A stretch of DNA of 64,000 nt from Rahnella variigena (lineage in GTDB: Bacteria; Pseudomonadota; Gammaproteobacteria; Enterobacterales; Enterobacteriaceae). The stretch's first letter is position 1. Every line of letters begins with the position of its first letter. Below the pieces are notes generated by a model, which saw nothing but the letters and a program-made list of their open reading frames with translations, made no database searches and had not been told where the DNA came from. Below, in pieces: positions 29,723-41,382 of the stretch. The translations under genes were made by a program, and so were the position numbers. The DNA lies in the NCBI RefSeq assembly GCF_003610915.1, contig NZ_NSDJ01000001.1, positions 3,472,001-3,536,000 on the forward strand, written 5' to 3'.

Positions 29723-29752
29723 AAGGGCACCTTAAGAAGGTGCCCTTTTTTA
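29723..29752. terminator. Bidirectional terminator between ribA and acnA
   Basis: AAGGGCACCTT/AAGGTGCCCTT 11-bp stem with a 3-base loop and T-run; the two genes converge here. Confidence 0.85.
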
Positions 29753-29769
29753 TGGCAGAAGGTCAGGTA

Positions 29770-32442
29770 TTACAGCATTTTGCGGATCACATAATGCAGA
29801 ATGCCGCCGTTCTGGAAGTACGTCAGCTCATTGCCGGTGTCGATACGACAGCGGGCATTGACCGTTTCTTTATGCCCGTCTGCATAAACGATATGCACCG
29901 CGACGTCCTGCCCCGGGGTCAGGGTTTGTAATCCGCTGACACTGATCTGCTCGTCGCCGGTCAGTTTCAGCGTTTTACGGGTCACACCCTGCGGGAATTC
30001 GAGCGGCAAAATCCCCATCCCGATCAGATTCGAACGGTGAATACGTTCGAAAGATTCGGCGATAACGACACGCACGCCAAGAAGACGCGGTCCCTTTGCT
30101 GCCCAGTCACGGCTTGAACCCGAACCGTATTCTTTACCCGCAATCACCGCCGTCGGCACACTTTCATGCTGATAACGCATCGCGGCATCGTAAATCGCCA
30201 GCTGATCCTGCGAAGGAATATGACGGGTATAACCGCCCTCCACACCCGGCACCATTTCGTTTTTGATACGGATGTTGGCGAATGTACCGCGCATCATGAC
30301 TTCATGGTTACCACGGCGTGAACCATAAGAGTTAAAGGCTTTTGGTTCGACACCATGCTGTTTGAGATACAGCCCCGCCGGGCTTTCCGCCTTAATATTA
30401 CCGGCTGGTGAAATGTGGTCGGTAGTGACGGAGTCCGCCAGAATCGCCAGAATACGGGCATCTTTGATGTCTTCGAGCGCATCCGGCTCGGCTTTCATAT
30501 CACTGAAGAACGGCGGATGGCGGATGTAAGTGGAATCTTCCTGCCAGGTGTAGGTCGGCGTGCCGTCAACCTGAATCGCCTGCCAGCTGGCGTCACCGTT
30601 GAAGACTTCGGCATATTCTTTGTGGAACATTTCCGTCGTCACCTGCCCGACCGCATTGGCAATGTCATTAGCAGAAGGCCAGATATCTTTCAGGTACACC
30701 GGCTTGCCGTCTTTGTCCTCGCCGAGCGCATCGGTCGTCAGATCGACATTCATATTCCCCGCCAGCGCGTAAGCCACCACCAGCGGAGGTGATGCCAGCC
30801 AGTTGGTTTTAATCAGCGGATGAATACGTCCTTCGAAGTTACGGTTACCGGAAAGCACCGCACCGACCGTCAGATCACCGGCTTTAATCGCCGATTCAAC
30901 CGGTTCTGGCAACGGCCCGGAGTTACCGATACAGGTTGTACAGCCGTAACCCACCAGATTAAATCCGAGTTGTTCCAGATACGGCATCAGACCGGCGGCA
31001 TTAAGATAATCGGTCACCACTTTAGAACCCGGCGCCAGCGAGGTTTTCACCCACGGCTTGCTGGTGAGACCTTTTTCTGCGGCATTTTTGGCCAGCAAAC
31101 CGGCCGCCATCAGCACGCTCGGGTTCGAGGTGTTGGTACAAGAGGTGATGGCGGCAATCACCACCGCGCCGGTGGTCAGGGCATAATGCTGGCCGTCGAG
31201 CGTGAACGTCTCTTTATCGCTGCGCCCCGCTTTGCTGTTGCCCAGTTCAAGTTCCGTCGCCGCTTTAAACGCTTTGGGAACGTTGGGCAGTGCCACGCGA
31301 TCCTGCGGGCGTTTAGGCCCGGCCAGACTTGGCTCGACTTCCCCCATATCCAGCGCCAGCGTACTGGTAAACACCGGCTCATCACCGGCATTACGCCACA
31401 AGCCCTGAACCTGAGAATAGGCTTTCACCAGTTCGATTTGCTCGTCGCTGCGGCCACTGAGTTTCATGTAACTCAGGGTGACGTCATCCACCGGGAAGAA
31501 TCCGCAGGTGGCACCGAATTCAGGCGACATATTGGCAATGGTGGCGCGGTCGGCCAGCGGTAAGTCAGCCAGTCCGTCACCGTAGAATTCGACAAATTTT
31601 CCCACCACCCCGTGTTTGCGCAGCATCTGCGTGACCGTTAACACCAGGTCAGTCGCGGTGATACCTTCGCGTAATTTACCGGTGAGTTTGAACCCCACAA
31701 CATCCGGGATCAGCATGGAAACGGGTTGTCCGAGCATGGCCGCTTCGGCTTCGATACCGCCGCAGCCCCAGCCTAAAATGCCCAAACCGTTGATCATGGT
31801 GGTGTGCGAATCGGTGCCAACCAGTGTGTCGGGATAGGCGACCGTTTTGCCATCCTGTTCTTCATACCAGACGGTTTGCCCGAGGTACTCAAGGTTGACC
31901 TGATGACAGATACCGGTGCCGGGCGGAACCACGCGGAAACGGTTGAAGGCTTTTTGTCCCCAGCGCAGGAACTGGTAGCGCTCGTTATTACGCTCCATTT
32001 CAAGGCGGACGTTTTCATCAAAGGCCTGATCATCACCAAATTCATCGACCGTTACGGAGTGGTCGATAACCAGATCTACAGGCGATAACGGGTTTACCTG
32101 TTCGACGTTACCGCCAAGCCGTTTGACCGCCTGACGCATCGCCGCCAGATCGACCACGGCGGGAACACCGGTGAAGTCCTGCATCAGAACCCGCGCCGGG
32201 CGGTAAGCAATTTCCCTGTCCGCATGGCCGGTTTTCTGCCAGCTGACCAGTTCCTGTAAATCACTTTCCGTGACCGTGTCGCCATCGACATGGCGCAGCA
32301 GATTTTCGAGTAACACTTTGAGGGATTTAGGCAGGCGCTGGATATCACCCAGCGTTTTGGCTGCGAGTGGCAGGCTGTAGTAGTGGAACTCCTTGTTCTG
32401 GACCGCCAGCTTATCCAGACTGTTCTTGCGAATAGACGACAT
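29770..32442 (-). CDS. acnA: Aconitate hydratase A AcnA
   Basis: Citrate-isocitrate interconversion; in E. coli the stress- and stationary-phase aconitase. 890 aa (E. coli 891). The [4Fe-4S] ligands are in SCTNTSNPSV (near 436) and GCTTCIGNSGP (two Cys near 502-505). Other landmarks are LVGTDSHTTMINGLG, the swivelling domain GSSRDWAAKGP and FERIHRSNLIGMGILP. The start MSSIRKNSLD follows AGGAGA. Same order as E. coli topA-cysB-acnA; the small E. coli genes between cysB and acnA are absent. Confidence 0.97.
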   Translation of the reverse strand: MSSIRKNSLDKLAVQNKEFHYYSLPLAAKTLGDIQRLPKSLKVLLENLLRHVDGDTVTESDLQELVSWQKTGHADREIAYRPARVLMQDFTGVPAVVDLAAMRQAVKRLGGNVEQVNPLSPVDLVIDHSVTVDEFGDDQAFDENVRLEMERNNERYQFLRWGQKAFNRFRVVPPGTGICHQVNLEYLGQTVWYEEQDGKTVAYPDTLVGTDSHTTMINGLGILGWGCGGIEAEAAMLGQPVSMLIPDVVGFKLTGKLREGITATDLVLTVTQMLRKHGVVGKFVEFYGDGLADLPLADRATIANMSPEFGATCGFFPVDDVTLSYMKLSGRSDEQIELVKAYSQVQGLWRNAGDEPVFTSTLALDMGEVEPSLAGPKRPQDRVALPNVPKAFKAATELELGNSKAGRSDKETFTLDGQHYALTTGAVVIAAITSCTNTSNPSVLMAAGLLAKNAAEKGLTSKPWVKTSLAPGSKVVTDYLNAAGLMPYLEQLGFNLVGYGCTTCIGNSGPLPEPVESAIKAGDLTVGAVLSGNRNFEGRIHPLIKTNWLASPPLVVAYALAGNMNVDLTTDALGEDKDGKPVYLKDIWPSANDIANAVGQVTTEMFHKEYAEVFNGDASWQAIQVDGTPTYTWQEDSTYIRHPPFFSDMKAEPDALEDIKDARILAILADSVTTDHISPAGNIKAESPAGLYLKQHGVEPKAFNSYGSRRGNHEVMMRGTFANIRIKNEMVPGVEGGYTRHIPSQDQLAIYDAAMRYQHESVPTAVIAGKEYGSGSSRDWAAKGPRLLGVRVVIAESFERIHRSNLIGMGILPLEFPQGVTRKTLKLTGDEQISVSGLQTLTPGQDVAVHIVYADGHKETVNARCRIDTGNELTYFQNGGILHYVIRKML

Positions 32443-32563
32443 AGCTTCTCCTTTAGCGCTCAGCGTGGCCTTAAGGAATAACCCGCTGGCTTATAAGTGC
32501 ATAGTTAAAGATAACACAAATAATTGTTAACATTCCGATAACAGCTCAAAGTGTTCAACAGGC

Positions 32564-32600
32564 AAAAAAAAATCCCGCGGCATCATCAGAGGCGGCGGGA
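32564..32600 (-). terminator. Terminator of cysB
   Basis: On the minus strand TCCCGC...GCGGGA stem followed by a run of nine T, 30 bases after the cysB stop. Confidence 0.75.
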
Positions 32601-32629
32601 CTGGCGGTCAGCAAAGAAAATGTTGCGGT

Positions 32630-33607
<978 letters not shown>

Positions 33608-33890
33608 TCATACCACCCTGGTTTCAAACCCTGTCGCCATCCCTGTTCATCCGTTGGCTGAACAGTCTGGAAATGATTTTTTTATCGACTACCGGAAGTC
33701 TGTGAACGCACCGTTTTTATGCCCCAGACGCATTAACTTATTACTTAAGTGCATAAGAATAAATTTTATATAATAATTATATCAATTATTAACGTCATGT
33801 ATACCCGAAGAACATAACGATAATCGCGGTCTGTCGCAGACTGATAATAAAAACACGCAGAACTCAGCGATGATAGATCTTAATGCAATA

Positions 33891-33919
33891 AAAAAACCAG
33901 CCCGGAGGACTGGTTTTTT
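33891..33919. terminator. Bidirectional terminator between topA and cysB
   Basis: AAAAAACCAG/CTGGTTTTTT perfect 10-bp stem with a 9-base loop. It is about 160 bases downstream of topA and may also insulate the cysB promoter. Confidence 0.7.
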
Positions 33920-33961
33920 ACAACTGCGCAACAGGATGCAGTCATTCGGTTATCGCCTAAA

Positions 33962-34075
33962 TAATTCAAAATTCAGGAAGGCGGCAAACTCTGGCATCCC
34001 CGGTCACAGGGCAAACCCTGTGACCGGGGTGACTGAGCGCAGCCAACGCATCGGCAAGTTGAAGTATGACGGCGA
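33962..34075. repeat. Dispersed-type palindromic intergenic repeat
   Basis: Centred on a perfect 14-bp inverted repeat (33998-34011 with 34016-34029, loop CAAA) and followed by TGACTGAGCGCAGCCAACGC and TTGAAGTATGACGG. I recall the GCGCAGCCAACGCA...TTGAAGTATGACG signature as a frequent intergenic repeat in Yersinia, Serratia and Dickeya genomes. It lies between the topA stop and the terminator at 33891. No second copy is seen in this window. Confidence 0.65.
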
Positions 34076-34078
34076 TAA

Positions 34079-36676
34079 TTATTTTTTGCCTTCGACCCAT
34101 TTACCATCAACAAAGAACGCCGTCCAGCCAGTGGCTTTACCGTCTTTCTCAGAGGAAACGTACTGCTGCTTGGTCTTACGGCTGAAACGTACCATCGATT
34201 TATTGCCTTCCGGGTCAGCGACTGGCGCATCGGCCAGATAGCTCAGTTTTTCCGGCAGACGATCTTTAAAGCGTTTCAGTTCTTCCACCAGCGGCGCACG
34301 GGTTTCGCGCGATTTAGGGAAAGTATTGGCCGCAAGGAAGACACCAGCCGCACCATCACGCAGAACGAAATAGGCGTCTGATTTCTCACACGGCAATTCT
34401 GGCAATGGAACCGGATCTTCTTTCGGCGGTGCAACGTCACCGTTACGTAAGATCTTACGGGTGTTTTTACACTCGTCGTTGGTACAGCCCATGTACTTAC
34501 CGAAACGCCCCATTTTCAGGTGCATCTCAGAACCACATTTCTCGCACTCAACGATCGGGCCGTCATAGCCCTTGATGCGGAACTCGCCCTGCTCGATTTC
34601 GTAGCCATCACATTCCGGGTTATTACCGCAGACATGCAATTTACGCTGATTGTCGATGAGATAGCTGTCCATCGCCGTGCCGCATTTGCCGCAACGACGT
34701 TTCGCACGCAGCGCATTGGCTTCGGCTTCGTCGCCTTCCAGAATGTTGAGCACTTCGGCATCAGCAATCAGGTTGATGGTGGTTTTGCAGCGCTCTTTCG
34801 GCGGCAACGCATAACCGGAACAACCCAGGAACACGCCGGTGCTGGCGGTGCGGATCCCCATCGGACGGCCACAGGTCGGGCATTCGATGCTGGTCAGTAC
34901 CATCTGATTCGGGCGCATACCGCCTTCCTCAGGATCTTTCTCGGCGGTTTCTAACTGCTGGCTGAATTCACTGAAGAATTCATCGAGAACCGCTTTCCAT
35001 TCCGCCTTGTTATTAGCGACCTGATCCAGCCCGTCTTCCATGCGTGCGGTGAAATCGTAGTTCATCAGTTCGCGGAAGTTTTCTTCCAGACGATCGGTGA
35101 CGATTTCGCCCATTTTCTCGGCATAGAAACGACGGTTTTCAACGTGTACGTAACCGCGATCCTGAATGGTCGAAATGATCGACGCATAAGTAGACGGACG
35201 GCCAATGCCACGTTTTTCCAGCTCTTTAACCAGTGATGCTTCGCTGAAACGCGCAGGCGGTTTGGTGAAGTGCTGAGTTGGCAGCAGTTGTTGCAGCTCC
35301 AGTTCAGTACCCACTTCAATCGCCGGTAAGGTTCTGTCTTCGTCGCCTTTACGCAACGCAGGCATCACTTTGGTCCAGCCATCAAAACGCAGCGTACGGC
35401 CTTTGGCACGCAGGGAATAATCACCGGCTTTAACCGTCAGTGTGGTGGAATCGTACTGAGCTGGTGTCATCTGACACGCCACAAACTGGCGCCAGATCAG
35501 CTGATACAGACGCTGTGCATCCGCTTCCATATCTTTCAGCTGTTCGGAAACAACGGCCACATCAGAAGGACGAATCGCTTCGTGCGCTTCCTGAGAGTTC
35601 TCTTTGTTGCTGTACTGCAGCGGGGCTTTCGGCAGGTATTTATCGCCGAAATTCTCGCCAATATAGCCGCGTACCATTTCCACCGCGTCCTGGCTCAGGT
35701 TGGTGGAGTCAGTACGCATATAGGTAATGTGACCGGCTTCGTACAGACGCTGGGCCATCATCATGGTTTTCTTCACACCAAAGCTCAGACGCGTACTGGC
35801 CGCCTGTTGCAACGTAGAAGTAATGAACGGCGCACCCGGTTTGCTGCTGGTCGGTTTGTCTTCACGGTCAACCACGGTGTAACGCGCTTTCTCAAGCAGC
35901 GAAACGGCTGCGTGAGTCTGTTCTTTATTCACCGGCTTGAACGGTTTTTCCAGGTGATGCGTAACTTCCATTTGCAGGGCGGTTTCTTTCTTCGCCAGTA
36001 AATCTGCATGCAATTCCCAGTATTCTTCCGGCACGAACGCTTTGATTTCTTTCTCGCGTTCCACCACCAGACGCACTGCCACGGACTGAACACGGCCAGC
36101 GGATAAACCACGGGCAATTTTCTTCCACAGCAGCGGGGACACCATGTAACCCACCACGCGGTCCATAAAGCGACGCGCCTGCTGAGCGTTAACACGATCA
36201 ATATTCAGTTCGCCGGGTTCTTTAAAGGCATTCTGAATCGCGTTTTTGGTAATTTCGTTAAATACCACACGGCTGAAACGTTTGTCATCACCGCCAATCA
36301 CTTCCCGCAAATGCCAGGCAATCGCCTCTCCTTCGCGGTCAAGGTCGGTTGCGAGATAGATGTGGTCAGCTTTTTCCGCTAACGCTTTTAACTCAGCAAC
36401 AACCTTTTCTTTACCGGGAAGTATTTCGTATTGAGCAGCCCAGCCATGAAACGGATCGACGCCCATGCGATTAACCAGCGCAGTTTTCTCATCCTTTTTT
36501 ACTTTTTTCTTTGTTTTTTCTTCGGTTGAGACGGCGGTTTTTTTAGCAGCGGATCCACTGGTCGGTAAATCACGGATATGACCGACGCTGGACTTAACCA
36601 CGTAGTCATTTCCTAAATATTTATTAATCGTTTTGGCTTTTGCCGGGGACTCAACTATTACGAGAGCTTTGCCCAT
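34079..36676 (-). CDS. topA: DNA topoisomerase I TopA
   Basis: Relaxes negative supercoils. 865 aa as in E. coli. N-terminal Toprim domain ([17 protein letters not shown]..., [11 protein letters not shown]), active-site Tyr in [12 protein letters not shown] (near 319), and three C-terminal four-cysteine zinc-binding units (from about 600: [40 protein letters not shown]) plus a final zinc-less domain. The 462-base region upstream to yciN holds its promoter. Confidence 0.97.
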   Translation of the reverse strand: MGKALVIVESPAKAKTINKYLGNDYVVKSSVGHIRDLPTSGSAAKKTAVSTEEKTKKKVKKDEKTALVNRMGVDPFHGWAAQYEILPGKEKVVAELKALAEKADHIYLATDLDREGEAIAWHLREVIGGDDKRFSRVVFNEITKNAIQNAFKEPGELNIDRVNAQQARRFMDRVVGYMVSPLLWKKIARGLSAGRVQSVAVRLVVEREKEIKAFVPEEYWELHADLLAKKETALQMEVTHHLEKPFKPVNKEQTHAAVSLLEKARYTVVDREDKPTSSKPGAPFITSTLQQAASTRLSFGVKKTMMMAQRLYEAGHITYMRTDSTNLSQDAVEMVRGYIGENFGDKYLPKAPLQYSNKENSQEAHEAIRPSDVAVVSEQLKDMEADAQRLYQLIWRQFVACQMTPAQYDSTTLTVKAGDYSLRAKGRTLRFDGWTKVMPALRKGDEDRTLPAIEVGTELELQQLLPTQHFTKPPARFSEASLVKELEKRGIGRPSTYASIISTIQDRGYVHVENRRFYAEKMGEIVTDRLEENFRELMNYDFTARMEDGLDQVANNKAEWKAVLDEFFSEFSQQLETAEKDPEEGGMRPNQMVLTSIECPTCGRPMGIRTASTGVFLGCSGYALPPKERCKTTINLIADAEVLNILEGDEAEANALRAKRRCGKCGTAMDSYLIDNQRKLHVCGNNPECDGYEIEQGEFRIKGYDGPIVECEKCGSEMHLKMGRFGKYMGCTNDECKNTRKILRNGDVAPPKEDPVPLPELPCEKSDAYFVLRDGAAGVFLAANTFPKSRETRAPLVEELKRFKDRLPEKLSYLADAPVADPEGNKSMVRFSRKTKQQYVSSEKDGKATGWTAFFVDGKWVEGKK

Positions 36677-37138
36677 AATTACCTTTACCTGAATGATTCT
36701 TCATCAACTGAAGAAGATTTTGTCTAGTTATGCCGCGGCACAATATCACGTCTTTTTTTATATTGCGGCAGTGAGTCAGAACGTCAACTCATTTCTTTAA
36801 AAGAAGGAGCGAACTGACTTCCAGAGGTTCAAAACACTGATTCTGCAAGGGATTAACCAGACAGGGCTCAGCAGAATGCGCCCATTTTCATGTCAAATAA
36901 TGACCAAGCGTAAACAAAACATTCCACCTGAAGCCACAAAATCCCACACTCTACCTGATTAAAATCGTCACGCAAACTAATTAACACGTAAACGCTCTTT
37001 TCGCCAATCCGTGCAAACTCTTGACTGTTTAGTTCAAATAACAATCAACCGTTCAGGTGGATTACCCACAGCAGATTTGCGGTTTTCTCCGTCGCGGGAT
37101 TACAATAACGTCAGCAATTATAGTGGGGAGTAAATATC
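36677..37138. other. Non-coding divergent region between topA and yciN
   Basis: No gene seen. An imperfect inverted repeat TGCC..CAATAT / ATATTG..GGCA at 36731-36770 is the only clear structure; the remainder is AT-rich promoter-type sequence for topA and yciN. Confidence 0.4.
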
Positions 37139-37390
37139 ATGCACGAAAATACATCGGCAATTAGTCGCGAAGCTTTACTGGTCGAGGCGAATAAGGTTAT
37201 CCGTGAGCACGAAGATTACATGCACGGAATGCTGGCGACAGACGTTGAGCAGAAAGGCAATGTGCTGGTTTTCCGCGGGGAGTTTTTCATGGATGACGAC
37301 GGTTTACCGACCAGAAAAACCACGGCAGTATTTAATATGTTTAAACACCTGGCGCATCTTTTTTCAGAAAAATACCATCTCGTCGATTAA
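37139..37390 (+). CDS. yciN: YciN family protein
   Basis: 83 aa as in E. coli YciN; starts [21 protein letters not shown] and contains [32 protein letters not shown] precedes the ATG. Function unknown. It stands alone, divergent from topA and convergent with sohB, the E. coli arrangement. Confidence 0.93.
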   Translation: MHENTSAISREALLVEANKVIREHEDYMHGMLATDVEQKGNVLVFRGEFFMDDDGLPTRKTTAVFNMFKHLAHLFSEKYHLVD

Positions 37391-37454
37391 GCGTAAAAAA
37401 AGACTAATAAAGGTTAACGTTACCGATTAACTCTTGCAGTAAATCGGGACAATA

Positions 37455-37480
37455 AAAAAGGGACAATAAAGTCCCTTTTT
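37455..37480. terminator. Bidirectional terminator between yciN and sohB
   Basis: AAAAAGGGAC/GTCCCTTTTT perfect 10-bp stem with a 6-base loop. Confidence 0.8.
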
Positions 37481-37527
37481 ACTCTTAATGCTCAGCCAGA
37501 ACGATTTATGCCCCGCCAGATCAGGCG

Positions 37528-38571
37528 TTACAATAACGGCTTCTGACTGCGCTGCAACCAGCGCAGGAACAGACGATCCGCGCTTTCTGCTGCACTGCCG
37601 GTAAACCGGTCCATCATGCGTTTGCGACGGCTGTAACGCACAGCGATCACTTCATGATTTTTCATTTCGGCAATCAGCAAATCATCACTTGTACCGATCG
37701 CATCAATCAGACCATTTTCTCGTGCCTGTGTACCGAACCAGTGTTCGCCGGTGGCTACCGCATTAATATCGAGTGAAGGACGGTTTTGATGTACAAACTC
37801 CTTGAACAACACATGCGTTTCGTTCAGGTCTTCACGGAATTTCTCGCGCCCTTCCTCGGTGTTTTCACCCAGCAACGTCAGCGTCCGTTTGAACTCACCC
37901 GCCGTATGCAACTCAATATCAATGTCGTTCTTTTTCAGCAAACGGTTGAAGTTAGGGATTTGCGCCACAACACCGATGGAACCGATGATGGCAAACGGCG
38001 CGGCAACGATTCTGTCCGCCACGCACGCCATCATATAACCGCCGCTGGCCGCCACTTTATCCACGGCAACGGTCAGGCGGATCCCGCTTTGACGCAGGCG
38101 AACAAGTTGTGAGGCCGCAAGGCCATAGCCGTGTACCACCCCGCCCGGACTTTCGAGGCGCAGCAGCACTTCGTCTTCCGGTGTCGCCACCGCCAGAACC
38201 GCCGAAATTTCTTCACGCAGCGACGTGACTTCGTGGGCGTCCATACTGCCTTTAAAATCGAGCACATACAGGCATGGTTTGCTTTTCGAGCCACCGGTTT
38301 TTGCCTGCAGTTTTTTCTGTTTGGCTTCCGCTTTGTCTTTTTTCTTCAGTTCCTTGCTGCGAATTTTCAGCTCGGCAGGATTCATACGCGCACTGCGCAT
38401 TTCACGTTGCATTTCGCGGTATTGTTCGCCTAAGTCGATCAGCTGTAACTCACCTTTGCTGTGAGATTTACGGTGACGAAGGCCAATCACCAGAATTATC
38501 AGAGCGCCGATGGCGATCACTACAGTCACAACTTTGGCCAAAAACAGCCCATAAAGAGAAAGTAAATCCAC
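37528..38571 (-). CDS. sohB: Inner-membrane peptidase SohB (S49 family)
   Basis: Signal-peptide-peptidase-like serine protease, a multicopy suppressor of degP in E. coli. 347 aa (E. coli 349). N-terminal membrane anchor (about residues 7-30), a Lys-rich linker with KSKELKKKDKAEAKQ-type sequence, and an S49 domain with VLRLESPGG-type strand, nucleophile Ser in VAASGGYMMACVADRI and a downstream catalytic Lys. Convergent with yciN. Confidence 0.94.
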   Translation of the reverse strand: MDLLSLYGLFLAKVVTVVIAIGALIILVIGLRHRKSHSKGELQLIDLGEQYREMQREMRSARMNPAELKIRSKELKKKDKAEAKQKKLQAKTGGSKSKPCLYVLDFKGSMDAHEVTSLREEISAVLAVATPEDEVLLRLESPGGVVHGYGLAASQLVRLRQSGIRLTVAVDKVAASGGYMMACVADRIVAAPFAIIGSIGVVAQIPNFNRLLKKNDIDIELHTAGEFKRTLTLLGENTEEGREKFREDLNETHVLFKEFVHQNRPSLDINAVATGEHWFGTQARENGLIDAIGTSDDLLIAEMKNHEVIAVRYSRRKRMMDRFTGSAAESADRLFLRWLQRSQKPLL

Positions 38572-38929
38572 AAAACCGCCTTATCTATGTGGTCATAAAA
38601 CCGTGGTCAGAAAGATGTTGAACATTCTAGACAATCGTCGCTGCGGCGTCTTGTTTGAATATGACATTGTCAATCGTACGTAAAACTGAGTGCGCCAGTG
38701 TTCCAATTTTGTTACAAAAGAACTGTCCGTTTTTAGGTTAATCATTGAAACTCATGCTCATTTGAGGCATACAAGCGGTGATCACTGCCAAAACACCCCA
38801 AATTTTCGCCAAATGTCGGATCCCGGTTGAGCGCAATTTCTCCCGTTCCCGGCATTTTTGATATTAAGTGCGCCAGATGTGATGACGGCCATTTGCCGCC
38901 ACATCGCACCCCGTTTAAGAGGACTGACT
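38572..38929. other. Non-coding divergent region between sohB and yciK
   Basis: 358 bases with no gene recognised; presumably holds the two divergent promoters. An open frame from 38858 reaches into yciK but has no ribosome-binding site or homology before the GTG at 38930. Confidence 0.4.
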
Positions 38930-39691
38930 GTGCATTACCATCCTAAATCTGATTTGCTCAATAACCGCATTATTCTCATTACCGGCGCTGGCGACGGCAT
39001 TGGTCGCGAAGCCGCCCTGACCTACGCCCGCTTCGGCGCGCAGCTGATTTTGCTGGGTCGCACTGAGAGCAAGCTGGCCAGCGTGCAGCAGGAAATTGCG
39101 GCAAGAAACCTGCGCCCGGCTTTTATTTATGCACTGGATTTACTGACCGCCAGCCAGCAGGATTGCCAGCGCGTTGCCGATCAAATCGCGCAATGGGTAC
39201 CGCATCTCGACGGCGTTTTGCACAATGCAGGCCTGCTGACTGAGATTACGCCGATGGCCGAAATTCAGCTGCAGGACTGGATGAACGTGATGCAGGTTAA
39301 CGTGAATGCGACCTTTATGCTGACGCAGGCGTTACTGCCGCTGATGCTGAAATCCGCCAGTTCTTCGCTGGTCTTCACCACCTCCAGCGTGGGACGCGAA
39401 GGCCGCAGCGGCTGGGGTGCCTATGCCGTGTCCAAATTCGCTACCGAAGGCATGATGCAGGTGCTGGCTGAAGAGCATAAGCATACCGGTTTGCGCGTCA
39501 ACTGCATCAATCCGGGCGGTACGCGCACCAGCATGCGTGCCTCGGCGTTCCCTGATGAAAACAAAGATAAACTCAAAACACCGGCCGACATCATGCCGTT
39601 GTATCTTTACCTGATGGGCGATGACAGCCGCCGTAAAACCGGTATCAGTTTTGATGCCCAGCCGGGGCGTAAAGCCGGTCCGGCAGAATAA
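38930..39691 (+). CDS. yciK: Short-chain dehydrogenase/reductase YciK
   Basis: Classical SDR with a Rossmann nucleotide-binding motif TGAGDGIGRE (near residues 21-30), NAG in HNAGLLTE, and the YxxxK active site YAVSK. 253 aa (E. coli 252). GTG 38930 is the start: AGAGGA precedes it and the product then begins as the family does (HYHPKSDLLNNRIILITGA). Substrate unknown. btuR follows after 14 bases, forming yciK-btuR as in E. coli. Confidence 0.93.
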   Translation: MHYHPKSDLLNNRIILITGAGDGIGREAALTYARFGAQLILLGRTESKLASVQQEIAARNLRPAFIYALDLLTASQQDCQRVADQIAQWVPHLDGVLHNAGLLTEITPMAEIQLQDWMNVMQVNVNATFMLTQALLPLMLKSASSSLVFTTSSVGREGRSGWGAYAVSKFATEGMMQVLAEEHKHTGLRVNCINPGGTRTSMRASAFPDENKDKLKTPADIMPLYLYLMGDDSRRKTGISFDAQPGRKAGPAE

Positions 39692-39705
39692 TCACGGAGT
39701 CACTG

Positions 39706-40296
39706 ATGACCGAAGATCGCCACAAGCAGCGCCAGCAAAAGCTGAAAGAACAGGTTGATGCACGTATTGATGCTGCCAAAGAACAACGCGGCATTCTGAT
39801 TGTGTTTACCGGCAACGGTAAGGGCAAAACCACGGCGGCCTTTGGTACCGTCACCCGCGCCGTCGGGCATGGTATGCGTGCGGCAGTGATCCAGTTTATC
39901 AAGGGTGAATGGCCGAACGGCGAGAAGAATCTGCTCGAGCCGCACGGCGTGGAATTTCAGGTGATGGCGACCGGTTTTACCTGGGAAACGCAGAATAAAG
40001 AAACCGATACCGAAGCCTGTCAGGCCGTCTGGCAGCACGGAAAACGCATGCTGGCCGATGCCGCGTTGGATCTGGTGGTGCTCGATGAACTGACCTACAT
40101 GATCAGTTTCGGCTATCTGGATTTACAGGATGTGGTGGACGCGCTAAATGCCCGTCCGGCGCACCAGACGGTGATTATTACCGGACGTGGTTGTCATCGT
40201 GATTTGCTGGAAATGGCCGATACCGTCAGCGAACTGCGGCCGGTAAAACATGCCTTTGACGCCGGTATTATGGCGCAACAGGGCATCGACTGGTGA
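39706..40296 (+). CDS. btuR: Cob(I)alamin adenosyltransferase BtuR (CobO/CobA)
   Basis: Transfers the adenosyl group from ATP to the cobalt of corrinoids. 196 aa as in E. coli. P-loop GNGKGKTTAAFG near residues 36-47 and WETQNKE, VVLDELTYMISFGYL stretches. Operon with yciK; its 3' end converges on cobT with a 16-base gap. Its product feeds the CobUSCT lower-ligand assembly encoded on the other strand. Confidence 0.96.
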   Translation: MTEDRHKQRQQKLKEQVDARIDAAKEQRGILIVFTGNGKGKTTAAFGTVTRAVGHGMRAAVIQFIKGEWPNGEKNLLEPHGVEFQVMATGFTWETQNKETDTEACQAVWQHGKRMLADAALDLVVLDELTYMISFGYLDLQDVVDALNARPAHQTVIITGRGCHRDLLEMADTVSELRPVKHAFDAGIMAQQGIDW

Positions 40297-40312
40297 CGCC
40301 CTGTTTCACCGG

Positions 40313-41356
40313 TTAAAGCTCAATCTGACATTCTGCCAGCGTCGCCATTTCGTTATGAATCGCGCAGGCGGCATCAATCAGCGGTAACGCGAGCGCCGCG
40401 CCGCTGCCTTCGCCCAGCCGCAGGTTCAGATCAAAATATGGTGTCAGGCCCAGTGCTTCCAGCGCCAGCGTCGCGCCCTGCTCTGCCGAAAGATGAGAAG
40501 GAATGAGATAGGGTTTCAGCGCAGGCGCAATCTGGCATGCCGCCAGCGCTGATGCGTAAGAAAGAAAACCATCCAGTACCAGCGGAATACCAGCAGCTGC
40601 CGCTCCAATCATGGCACCCGCCATCGCCACCAGTTCAAAGCCCCCCACTTTCGCCATCACATCCAGCGCATCTGACGGGTCAGGCTGATTGACCGCAATG
40701 GCTTTTTCCACCACGCTGATTTTATGTGCCAGTCTGTCCGGTGACAGATTCGCACCCAGTCCGACGGTTTGCGCAGGCTGAGCACCGGTCAGCACCGCCA
40801 CCATCGCCGCTGCGGGCGTGGTGTTTGCCATACCGAGTTCGCCGACAGCCAGCAGCGATAAACCGCTTTCAGCTTTAGCGATCACCCGTTCTGCACTCCA
40901 GATCAGCAATGACTCAGCCTGTTCGCGCGTCATCGCCGGGCCGGTGGCAATATTTCCCGTTCCCTGCGCGATTTTATGGTTGAGCGTGCCGGGAATATCC
41001 GGGCCAATGATCCCGCAATCAATCAGCGTAACCTGCGCACCGGCCGCTCTCGCCAGCACGGAAACCCCGGCTTTTCCCTGCACAATATTCACCGCCTGAA
41101 TGGCAGTTACAACCTGCGGAGACGGCGTGACACCTTCCTGCCACACACCGTGATCGGCAGCCATCACCAGCACTTCTTTGCTCGGAAAATGCAACGGCTG
41201 ATTGCCACGAATAGAGGCCAGCTGGATCGCCAGTTGTTCCAGGCGGCCAAGGCTGCCCAGCGGTTTAACCAGACTGTCGAGCCGTTCTGCCGCCTTCTGC
41301 GCGGCCTGTGTATCAGGTTCAGCAATCTGACGGAGGATATTTGCCAGCGAAGCCAT
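40313..41356 (-). CDS. cobT: Nicotinate-nucleotide--dimethylbenzimidazole phosphoribosyltransferase CobT
   Basis: Makes alpha-ribazole-5'-phosphate from dimethylbenzimidazole and NaMN for the cobalamin lower ligand. 347 aa (E. coli 359). Family motifs: DSLVKPLGSLGRLEQLA, MAADHGVWQEGVTPSPQ, GELGMANTTPAAA, and the C-terminal LGEGSGAALALPLI with the catalytic Glu. AAGGA precedes ATG 41356. Last gene of cobUSCT. Confidence 0.95.
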   Translation of the reverse strand: MASLANILRQIAEPDTQAAQKAAERLDSLVKPLGSLGRLEQLAIQLASIRGNQPLHFPSKEVLVMAADHGVWQEGVTPSPQVVTAIQAVNIVQGKAGVSVLARAAGAQVTLIDCGIIGPDIPGTLNHKIAQGTGNIATGPAMTREQAESLLIWSAERVIAKAESGLSLLAVGELGMANTTPAAAMVAVLTGAQPAQTVGLGANLSPDRLAHKISVVEKAIAVNQPDPSDALDVMAKVGGFELVAMAGAMIGAAAAGIPLVLDGFLSYASALAACQIAPALKPYLIPSHLSAEQGATLALEALGLTPYFDLNLRLGEGSGAALALPLIDAACAIHNEMATLAECQIEL

Positions 41357-41382
41357 CGGGTTGTCCTTACGAGTTTGAAAAG

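Noticed and set aside
30820..31563. 247-codon plus-strand frame opposite acnA
   Set aside because: Antisense shadow; His/Arg/Gly-rich composition typical of reversed coding DNA.
33870..34241. 123-codon plus-strand frame between cysB and topA
   Set aside because: Runs through a terminator and the palindromic repeat into antisense of topA; no support.
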